Shown: piece by piece, positions 1-7,600 of the stretch
Layout of the letters: each line of letters opens with the position of its first letter
Numbering within the stretch: position 1 is the stretch's first letter
NCBI RefSeq assembly: GCF_008831045.1
Contig: NZ_WAJS01000011.1
Coordinates: 1 to 64,000 of the forward strand
From: Adlercreutzia muris
GTDB taxonomy: Bacteria; Actinomycetota; Coriobacteriia; Coriobacteriales; Eggerthellaceae
Direction of reading: 5' to 3'
Length of the DNA: 64,000 nucleotides
Position numbers and translations under genes: made by a program
Notes under the pieces: model-generated
Database searches by the model: none
Seen by the model: only the letters and a program-made list of their open reading frames with translations
What the model was told of the DNA's origin: nothing

Positions 1-3000
1 GGGCTCCATGCCCTCGGGCAGGGTGGCCTTGATGACGGCGTCGGCGAGCTTGGAGTCCGGCGCGGCGTTGGTGGAGGTGACGGTCACCTGCAGGGTGTCG
101 CCCACCATGAAGCGGTCGCCGTCGTGCTCCTCGGTGTGCTCCTTCAGCTCCACCTTCACGGTGGTCTGGATGTCGGCCGCGGGCGGGTCCTTGGGCAGCA
201 CGGGGGTGGGGCCCACGGTGCCCGGGTTCGCCGGCTGCGGGTTGTCCGGGTTGTCGGGGTCCGGCTCGGCGTCGTCGCCGACGATGACGATGTCCTCGGG
301 CTCGAGCGGCTTCACGTCCGGGGTCTCGCCGGGCTTCACGTCGCCCTCGGGCTTGCCAAACTCGCCGCCGCCCGCGGGCTTGTTCACGATCTCGGGCAGC
401 TTGCCGTCCTCGGGGCGGTCGCCCAGGCCCTCGTTCTCCCCCACCGTGGCCTGGAAGCGCACCGAGGTGGACTGGCCGCCGTAGACCGAGCCGATGCCCT
501 TGGTGAGCGTGGAGGTGCCGTCGTCGAACTCGTAGCCGTCGGCGCCGCCGCGGTCCACAGCCTTCCAGCCCAGGCTAGGGTCGTCCCAGTCGAAGCCGTC
601 GTAGAAGGCTGCCGTGCCGAGGGAGGTGCTCTTGTCGGTGCGCGTGGCGTAGTTCGGAGCTATCTCCACCGACTTCGCGTCGAAAGAGAGCTTCGCGTCG
701 ATCATGTCCTTCAGCTCGGCGGCCTGCCAGGCGGAACCAGGCGTCAGGTTCAGGCCCGTGACCGTGTACTCCAGCACGTCGCCGGGGCGCGGCGGGGTGC
801 TCGCGCGACCGTCCGTCGCCCGGGCGGCGAAGGCGGCGGCGTCCCCGCTGGCCACAGCAGCCAGGCCGCGGGCCGCGAGGGCCATGGCCGGCTCTCCCTC
901 GGCCTCCTTAAGGGCCGTGAGGTTGCGCCAGGTGAGGCGGATCTGGATCTGGGGCCGGATGGAGGGGTCGGGGGTCACGTTCACCGTGAGGATGTACTTG
1001 ATGCCGGTATAGAGGGCGTTGGCCTTCTGCTCCACGGTGATGACCGAGGTGCCGCAGCTGTTAATCTGCACCTGGAGCTTACCGTCCTCGCCGATGAGCG
1101 GCGCGCCGTCCTCGCCGCGCACCAGATCGGCCACGGCGTTGTTGGACACGGCGTAGGTGGGCTTCACCGACGAGCTGGACTCAAGAGCCAGGGCGAAGAA
1201 GTCCTCCAGGTCGGGGTTGTCGGTGTCGTGAAAGTCGGCATAGCTGGCCGTGATGGTCTTGCGGATGACGGTCATCTTGCCCGTGGGGTCGTCCGGGTCG
1301 GTGCCGCCGGGACCCGGATCGGGCGTCTCCGATTCCTCGATATCCACCGGGCCGTCGGGCTTCACGTCGCCCGTGGGAGGCACCGGCACGATGAAGGCGT
1401 CGTCCTCGCCGGCGTTCTCCGGGTTCTTGTCCACGCCCTCGATATAGTTCTTGTCGGCGATGTACTCGAGGTTCACCTTGTGCTCCTCGCCGTTGCCGGC
1501 CGATTCCAGCAAATCGAGCAGGCCGTCGCGGTTGGCCGGATCCAGGTAGTAGGTCACCACCGTGGCATGGCGCGTCTCGGGCTTGCCGTCGGCCCCCTTC
1601 ACCGATATGTCCTTCTCCTCAATGGTGGAGTGGGCCGACCTCCCGATCTCCTCGGCCGTGAGCTTGATGGGGTCGCCCACTTTCTTACCGTCGATGCGCA
1701 CCTGGAAGCTGCCCGTGGGCGCCGCGCAGGTGAGCGCCGTGGTGTTGGCCGAGCGGATGTTGAAGGTGAGCTTCAGGCGGTTGCCCGCGATGCCGCTGGC
1801 AGTCTGGTCCTTGACGATGGGCTGCCAGGTTCCCGAGTCCACGTCGAGGTGGCCCCACTCCACGCCCTCAATCTCCAGCACTGCGGGCACCGGCGTAATC
1901 TTCGCCCAAGCAGTGATGCGGTGGCCCCAGTAGTTGCTCTCGAACGTGGCGTCGGTGGCGTATTCCTTTGACACCAGCTGCACGCGGAAGGTGCCGGTAT
2001 CGGCCGGCATGGCGGTACCGGTCACGACCGAGCTTCCCGGCAGGGGGCTTCCGTCCACGGCGTCGTAGGGTTGATAGGAGGTGGTCACGTGCTTCATGTC
2101 GGTGAGCGTGTACTTGTTGCCCTGTTCGGACACGAACTCGATGGGCTTGTCGGGCGTAATGGTCAGGGGCTCGAAGGAGAGCCCGTCGTACTCCTTCACA
2201 AGGCCCGAGAAGTACTTCTGCTGCTCCGCGCTTAGTTTCTCGACCTGGATGTCGATGTAGCGCTTCAGGGTGGAGCCCTGGTCGCCGCCCACCTCCTCGA
2301 CGTACATGGGCTCGATATCGTGCTCTTCGCCGTTCTTGTCGCGGTAGGACATGGTCACGGTCACCTTCTTGCCCGTGGCGCTCTCGGGCAGCCACAGGTA
2401 CAGCTTGCCCTTGTCCAGGTACGACGGCGCGCCGTACTCCTGCTCGATGTTGTCGATCTCCAGCTTCCACTTGGTCACGGGCACCGTCTTGTCGGCATCG
2501 GTGGCGCCCTTGTCGAACTCGCTCGACAGGTCGATGGTGAGCATCTGCACCTTGTCGGTGTCGGGCAGGCCGTCAACGCCGTTGTCAGCCTTGTACTGCT
2601 CCACGTCATCCCAGTTCTCGATGCCCTGCGTGTTGAACGCCGTATCGCCGATGCCCTGGAAGGCGGGCTTGCCGTTCGACTTCTTCTGCACCATGACCGA
2701 GCCGCCGGTGACAATAGTGTAGCCGAACGAGGCGCCCAGGGCGGCGCGGGGCGGATCGGCGCTGTTGATGTCATAAGTATTGGTGAGCAGCGTGCCGCCG
2801 GTGACGCGCACGATATGGTTGCGGTTGGAAGAGGGCCCATGGGCGCAGCTCTGGCCGAAGGCATTGCCGTGCTGACCGCTGTTGGCGGAGATGAAACCGC
2901 CGTTCACGGTGATATCGCCCGCCACGGTAAAGTAGTTGGTGTCCTTGGCAGAGCCGAGGTAGTGCACTCCCTGGGGACATGTTATATGAGCGGCCTTGCA

Positions 3001-4308
3001 GCAGAACCACTCTACGCTGTCGGGCCGGGCATCGAAGCTGTAACCGCCCGAGGCCGCCTCGCCCGTGGGAATGTTGATGGCATCGGCCTTGGGAGTGCCA
3101 CCGCGGTGATCGGCGGTATAGTAACCCAGGCCCGAGCCAATGCCGGCGCCGCAGGAGCCGGCCGTCGCCGTCACGTTGCCGCCGTTGAAGACCATCACGG
3201 TGCCCGATCCGGAAGAGCCGCCGCCGATACCGGCGCCGTTGGAGAGGGCCCAGCGATCCTTGTTCCAGGGCAGCACCTGGGACGTGATGATACCGCCGTT
3301 GAAGACGAGGGTGCCGGCGTTCTCGTTGGCCGCCGATCCGATACCGGCGGAATGGCCGCCGCCGGTCACGTTGAGCCTGCAATCGGGCGCCTCCATCTCC
3401 GCCAGCGAATCGCCGGCCTTCAAGCGGGTCACGCCATCGTAGAGAGTAACGTCCTCGGGCACCATGCCCCCCTTGGGCGTGACGATGTCGGCCAGATTGA
3501 ACTTGGAACCGCCGGCGCGCACATTCGTGAGGGCGTCGTCGATGACGAGGATGGAGCCCCAGCCGCAGCGAATGCCGGGAGAGCCGGTGGCGGTGGCGTT
3601 GTTGCAGACCAGCGTGTTCGTCGTACCTGCGCCAATGGTCAGGTAGAGCATGGTCTTGTTCGTGATCTGGTTGGCGTTGGTGACCTTCTTGCCGTCCTTG
3701 TCCTCATCGGAGTTGGTGACGAGATTGATGGGGGCCAGAGACGAGTTGATGTTCACGCCGGCCAGGGTGAGGTCGGCCTTCACACCGGCATTGATCTCGA
3801 TATTGTGGCCCGTGGCAGCCGCCGTGCTCACGGTGAGCGGCGTGGATGTGAGGATATGCAGCGTGGTGCCCTCGAAGAAGTAGTCGCCGTCGCCGGCCGT
3901 CTGGCTCGTGGCGGCCTTGCCGCCCACGACGGTGAAGCCGCCCGCAGTCTGCCCCTCCCGCGGAGCGGGAACCTCGGCGCCGAGGGCGCGGGGCACCAGA
4001 TTGCCGAGGGCGGCGGCCACGGAGGTCGCAGCGGCCCCCTCTTCAGCCGTGGGCGCGGCCTCGGCGGCAGTCGGGTCGGCGGCTGCGGCGTTCTCGCCGC
4101 CCGTCTCGGCGGCCGTGGCCCCGGGCGCGGGGGCGCCCGCATCGACGAGGGGCCCATCGAATGCCCCCTCGCCGGAGCTGCTTTCAGAACTTAGGGGGGG
4201 GGTAGCGGTATTTTCCCCGTCGGCGTAGGCGGCGCCGGCCGGGACCATCAGGCCCCAGGCGAGCACAGCGGCCAATGCGCTGCGGAGGAACCGATGCTGC
4301 TGCTTCAT
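1..4308 (-). CDS. Secreted surface protein with beta-helix, Ig-like and DUF11-like domains (3' end outside window)
   Basis: An open frame runs from ATG at 4306-4308 to the left edge (1,436 codons) with no stop, so the C-terminus is missing. The start follows AGGAG by 9 nt and opens a signal peptide: basic start (MKQQHRFLR), hydrophobic core, and a likely cleavage after AYA at residue 29. An Ala/Pro/Glu linker (about 34-135) contains a C9 tract. Residues about 135-540 carry 'AGIGS...GTLVFNGGIIT' and 'GAGIGGG...VMVFNGGNVT' repeats, typical of right-handed beta-helix regions of gut surface proteins. Then come beta-sandwich or Ig-like stretches, an MBG/Big-like domain (about 1015-1115), a DUF11-like domain from about 1174 ('RPGDVLEYTVTGL'), a Pro/Asp-rich linker, and a second DUF11-like domain cut by the edge. 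A wall anchor is expected beyond the window but not seen. It has its own promoter, downstream of the giant gene. The adhesin role is inferred; no ligand can be named. Confidence 0.88.
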   Translation of the reverse strand, partial: MKQQHRFLRSALAAVLAWGLMVPAGAAYADGENTATPPLSSESSSGEGAFDGPLVDAGAPAPGATAAETGGENAAAADPTAAEAAPTAEEGAAATSVAAALGNLVPRALGAEVPAPREGQTAGGFTVVGGKAATSQTAGDGDYFFEGTTLHILTSTPLTVSTAAATGHNIEINAGVKADLTLAGVNINSSLAPINLVTNSDEDKDGKKVTNANQITNKTMLYLTIGAGTTNTLVCNNATATGSPGIRCGWGSILVIDDALTNVRAGGSKFNLADIVTPKGGMVPEDVTLYDGVTRLKAGDSLAEMEAPDCRLNVTGGGHSAGIGSAANENAGTLVFNGGIITSQVLPWNKDRWALSNGAGIGGGSSGSGTVMVFNGGNVTATAGSCGAGIGSGLGYYTADHRGGTPKADAINIPTGEAASGGYSFDARPDSVEWFCCKAAHITCPQGVHYLGSAKDTNYFTVAGDITVNGGFISANSGQHGNAFGQSCAHGPSSNRNHIVRVTGGTLLTNTYDINSADPPRAALGASFGYTIVTGGSVMVQKKSNGKPAFQGIGDTAFNTQGIENWDDVEQYKADNGVDGLPDTDKVQMLTIDLSSEFDKGATDADKTVPVTKWKLEIDNIEQEYGAPSYLDKGKLYLWLPESATGKKVTVTMSYRDKNGEEHDIEPMYVEEVGGDQGSTLKRYIDIQVEKLSAEQQKYFSGLVKEYDGLSFEPLTITPDKPIEFVSEQGNKYTLTDMKHVTTSYQPYDAVDGSPLPGSSVVTGTAMPADTGTFRVQLVSKEYATDATFESNYWGHRITAWAKITPVPAVLEIEGVEWGHLDVDSGTWQPIVKDQTASGIAGNRLKLTFNIRSANTTALTCAAPTGSFQVRIDGKKVGDPIKLTAEEIGRSAHSTIEEKDISVKGADGKPETRHATVVTYYLDPANRDGLLDLLESAGNGEEHKVNLEYIADKNYIEGVDKNPENAGEDDAFIVPVPPTGDVKPDGPVDIEESETPDPGPGGTDPDDPTGKMTVIRKTITASYADFHDTDNPDLEDFFALALESSSSVKPTYAVSNNAVADLVRGEDGAPLIGEDGKLQVQINSCGTSVITVEQKANALYTGIKYILTVNVTPDPSIRPQIQIRLTWRNLTALKEAEGEPAMALAARGLAAVASGDAAAFAARATDGRASTPPRPGDVLEYTVTGLNLTPGSAWQAAELKDMIDAKLSFDAKSVEIAPNYATRTDKSTSLGTAAFYDGFDWDDPSLGWKAVDRGGADGYEFDDGTSTLTKGIGSVYGGQSTSVRFQATVGENEGLGDRPEDGKLPEIVNKPAGGGEFGKPEGDVKPGETPDVKPLEPEDIVIVGDDAEPDPDNPDNPQPANPGTVGPTPVLPKDPPAADIQTTVKVELKEHTEEHDGDRFMVGDTLQVTVTSTNAAPDSKLADAVIKATLPEGMEP
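4194..4202 (-). repeat. C9 homopolymer in the coding strand, candidate phase-variation tract
   Basis: Nine consecutive C residues on the coding strand lie in codons 36-39 of the 1-4308 gene, just after the signal peptide. As given, the frame is open (Thr-Pro-Pro-Leu). Loss of one C puts TAA directly after the tract. Gain of one C reads CCT AAG TTC TGA. Both slips stop translation within three codons, before any surface domain. Confidence 0.75.
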
Positions 4309-4317
4309 GGCGGTCAT

Positions 4318-4322
4318 CTCCT
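4318..4322 (-). promoter_or_regulatory. Ribosome binding site for the 1-4308 gene
   Basis: AGGAG on the minus strand lies 9 nt before the ATG at 4306-4308. It supports this start over the next upstream in-frame codons, and the signal peptide that follows agrees. Confidence 0.85.
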
Positions 4323-4401
4323 GGCTCTCTTATCGCGGGCGCCGGCACGGCCCCTTCGCCGTTCCGTTGCGCTTCCGTTACCAAGCTGTAGATAACAGCG
4401 C

Positions 4402-4431
4402 ATTATATACCCTTCTTGTCCCCGATGCCAA
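4402..4431 (-). promoter_or_regulatory. Sigma-A type promoter for the 1-4308 gene
   Basis: On the minus strand, TTGGCA (4426-4431, five of six matches to TTGACA) and a perfect TATAAT (4402-4407) are 18 bp apart. Transcription should start near 4395, giving a leader of about 87 nt. The site is an AT-rich patch in otherwise GC-rich DNA. The -35 box lies only 3 nt past the stem of the preceding hairpin. Confidence 0.82.
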
Positions 4432-4434
4432 GAT

Positions 4435-4461
4435 GCGCCCCCCGCCAGTGGCGAGGGGCGC
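4435..4461 (-). terminator. GC-rich hairpin, probable terminator of the giant gene
   Basis: An inverted repeat forms a 12-bp stem with one G-U wobble and a 3-nt loop on the minus-strand transcript. The following bases are ATCTTGG, so the U-tract is weak. Its position, 84 nt after the stop and just before the next promoter, fits a terminator that isolates the two genes, but termination is not certain. Confidence 0.6.
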
Positions 4462-4479
4462 TTGTCATCCCTTCTGACC

Positions 4480-4501
4480 GGGGCCCTCCGGAGAGGGCCC
4501 C
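4480..4501 (-). terminator. Perfect 9-bp hairpin with UNCG tetraloop after the giant gene
   Basis: A perfect 9-bp GC-rich stem (GGGGCCCTC/GAGGGCCCC) is closed by a C(UCCG)G loop on the transcript, a UNCG-type ultra-stable tetraloop. It lies 43 nt after the stop codon and has no U-tract. It may block 3' exonucleases or help termination together with the hairpin at 4435-4461. Confidence 0.55.
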
Positions 4502-4544
4502 TCCTTCCATCAGAGCCCTTAGGGACGTCTCTCTCGGTCTCTTC

Positions 4545-4676
4545 TTACTCCTCCTCCCCTTCCTCTTCCTCGTCTTCCTCCTTGCGGCGGCTGATGAGGA
4601 CGAGCAGCAGGGCCGCGGCGCCCAGCAGGGTGAGGCCGAACAGCCAGGGCATGAGCTCGTCGCCGGTCTGGGGCAG
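4545..4676 (-). other. LPQTG cell-wall sorting signal and acidic tail of giant protein
   Basis: The last 43 residues start with LPQTG (codons 4662-4676). About 20 hydrophobic residues rich in Leu and Ala follow, then RRK. This is the classic sortase signal: cleavage between Thr and Gly, membrane hold by the hydrophobic segment, basic stop-transfer. Unusually, RRK is followed by an 11-residue acidic tail (EEDEEEEGEEE) before the stop. Such tails normally end soon after the basic residues. Confidence 0.97.
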
Positions 4677-7600
4677 CTTCAGGTAGAACAGGTTCGTGCC
4701 CCACGGGGTGGTGACCACGACGGTGTTCCAGTCGTCATCGCTGCCGGTCATGCCAAGGTCCACGGAGCGATCCGTCTCGGGCGTCCAGTCGTAGGGCGCC
4801 AGCAGGTTGAACTTGTGGCCGTAGGCGTTGGGGGTGGTGCGCACCTCGGTGAAGGAGCCGAGCACCGCCATGGCCGGGGTGATGCCCACCTTGCCCGTGC
4901 CGAGCACCGAGCCGGCGGCCTCGCCCCAGTCGGAGTCGTTGTTATCGTCGCTGCCCACCTCGATGGGCACGAACTCCTTGCCGTCGGGCATGGTGGCACG
5001 CACCCGGTAGATATAGGGCGTGTTGGCGCCGTCGACCATGGGCAGCCCCTCGAAGCGGTAGGCGCCCTCGGCGTTGGTCTCCTGAGAGGCCACCTCGGTC
5101 CAGCCGTCGCCGCCCTCCACGGTCTGGCCCTTGATGGCAGCCAGGGCCGTGGGCTTGTAGGAGGCGCCGTTGAAGCCGACCGCCGCCGTATCTCCCAGGG
5201 TCTTGCGCTCCAGGTACACCGTCAGACCGGGCACCGGCTCGGCGGTCTCGTCCTGCAGACCGTCGGCCTCCGGATCGTCGAAGGCAATGCCGGCGATGGT
5301 GGCCAGGGCGTAGGGCACCAGGCCCGTGTCGTTGAAGTCGGAATCGACGCCCATGGAGATGACCCAGGTGGTGCCGTTCGGGCCGGCCAGGTAGGCTGCG
5401 CCGTTGCCGACCAGATCGGAGCGATCCGACGGGGAGGCCAGCACGATGAGGCCGCCGTGGGGATCGGCCGGATCGAGGAGCTTGGTGTCCTCGTTCAGGT
5501 CGGAGTCGGTCTCGTGGGAGCCCTTGTTCATATGGGTCACGCCGAAGCCGGCCGGCAGATCGTCCACGGTCACCTCGAAGCCGTAGAGCACGTAGGTTTC
5601 CTCGCCGTCCACCATGCGCTTGCCGGCCACGTCCAGGTCATCGAAGATCCAGCGGCCATCGGCGTCCGAGGTCACCGTCTGGCTGAAGGTCTCGTCCAGC
5701 TGCCAGCCGTCGGCGGAGTACCAGTAGCGCTTCAGGCTCACGGGCACGCCCGCGATCCGCCCGGTCTCACCGGCATCCTGGATGCCGTCGTAGTTGTCGT
5801 CGCGCCACACCACGCCGGCGATATGGGCCTGGGCGATGCGGAACAGGCCGTAGCCGTGGTGCAGCGAGCTGAACCAGTTGATGTCGGACCACATGTTGTC
5901 GCCCTCGAGCTCCATGCGGCGGGCCTGGTAGGCCTCGTACAGGTCGTGGTCGCCCGTGCCGTCGTAGACCGGCGCGTTGGCCGTGCCGTCGGCAGCGGTG
6001 GCGTCGGTGGTCTCCCGGCCGTCGGAGCCCAGGTACACCGGCTTGCCGCCGAGCATCTTCTGCTTGCCGAAGATGGCCTCGTGGTAGTCGGGGTGCGTCT
6101 CGTGCAGCTCGTCCAGGTCGGCCAGCAGGGCCTTCTCGATCCAGGCCAGCACCTCGTTCTTCAGGCTGTCGGTCACGGTAATGCGGGCCACCGGCCTATC
6201 GCCCTGGTAGAGCGTGGTGAGGAAGGCGGCCTCGGTGGCTGCGCGCACCGTGCAGTCGGCATGGGTGCAGCCGGCCTCGGTGCAGAAGCCGTCGCCGTCC
6301 TTCTCATGCAGGCACGCAGAGCAGGTGTCGCACAGGCCGTCGCCGTCGGTGTCGGCCACGGCGCGGTCGTCGTGGTTCGCCAGGCAGTCGCCGCACAGAT
6401 CGCAGCGGTTGTCCAGATCGCCGTCCACGTGCTCGCACTCGGTGCCAGCCGGAGCCGGGCAGCAGTCGCTGGCATGGTCGCAGCCCGGCTCGGTGCACAG
6501 GCCGCCATCCTTGACGTGGACGCACTCCTTGCAGGCATCGCAGAAGCCGTCGCCGTTGCCGTCCTCGTGATCGCAGTTCTCCGGATCGCGGTTGACCTGA
6601 GAATCGAAGGTGGCGTAGGCGCCCTGGGTCTTGGAGGATTCGGACTCCGTCGCATCGGCCAGGGTGGTCAGCACGATGAGGCCCTCGCTGGCGGCGTCGG
6701 CCGGGTCGATGGGCAGGGTGTAGTCGCCCTTGTGGCCGGCGGCGTCGGGGATGTTCGGGCGCAGGGAGCCGAACTCCTCATCGAAGTCGGAGTTGATGGT
6801 GTCATCCAGCTCGTCATCGACGTGCTGCAGGGTGGGCGCGTAGGCCTCGGGCTCGGGATAGCTCACCACTTCGGCCCTGTAGGCGAACAGCACCTTGAAC
6901 TCGGCGGTGTTCTCACCGGAGCGGTGGGTGCCGGTGCCGTAGGCCATGAACTCCCAGCGGCCGTTCTCGTCGGTGGTGGCGAAGCCGGAGCCGGGCACGT
7001 ACTTGAAGTACTGGTCGTTGCCGTCCTTGTCCTCGCTCACCCACTGCTCGCGCACCTCGTCGGCCGGGGCCACGGCCAGGGCCTCCTCCTCGGTCAGCGG
7101 CAGATAGGTGTGCTCGCCCAGGCCGTCCTTGGACAGATCGTGGACGCCCGTGAGCTCGGCCAGGTCGGCCTGGGAGAAGCTGTAGTCGCGGCGCCAGACG
7201 CCCTTCTCCCCTTCCGGCGTGGCCTCGCCGATCTTATCGATGCAGGCGTCGAAGGCCTCGCGGATGACCCGCCTGTTGTCGGGCCCCTCGGTGTAGCTGT
7301 TGAGGGAAGTGCCCTGGGTGGCCTCGAACACGTTGAGCTTGTTCAGGGCCGCGCGGTACACCGCCTCGCGGTCGGCAGCCGTGGCGTTATCCAGGTCGGC
7401 GCCGATGGCGCCGAGCCAGTCGATCATGGCCTGGGCCGCGGCCGCGGGATCGGCCACCGCGTCGTCCTCGTCCTCCACGTAGGCCGGGGCCATGGCCTCG
7501 ATGGCCTTGTACTCGTCCTTCGTGAGGCCGGAGTTCTTGTAGCTGCCGTCGCCAGCGGCGTTCTCCCAGTAGCCCATGCCGGCATCGTCGTACCAGTAGC

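Noticed and set aside
2880-3020. Possible frameshift in the 1-4308 gene around a Cys-rich piece
   Set aside because: The frame stays open and sensible ('EWFCCKAAHITCPQG') through this region, so no frameshift is supported.
1868-3635. Minus-strand frames of 68-203 codons within the 1-4308 gene
   Set aside because: Arg- and Pro-rich shadow translations of the real frame shifted by one base; the real frame encodes coherent beta-helix and Ig-like sequence without a stop.
4184-4384. Minus-strand 66-codon frame overlapping the promoter leader
   Set aside because: It overlaps the start of the 1-4308 gene in another frame, starts inside the leader with no good ribosome site, and ends right after the C9 tract. 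It is the frame that a +1 slip would enter, not a gene.
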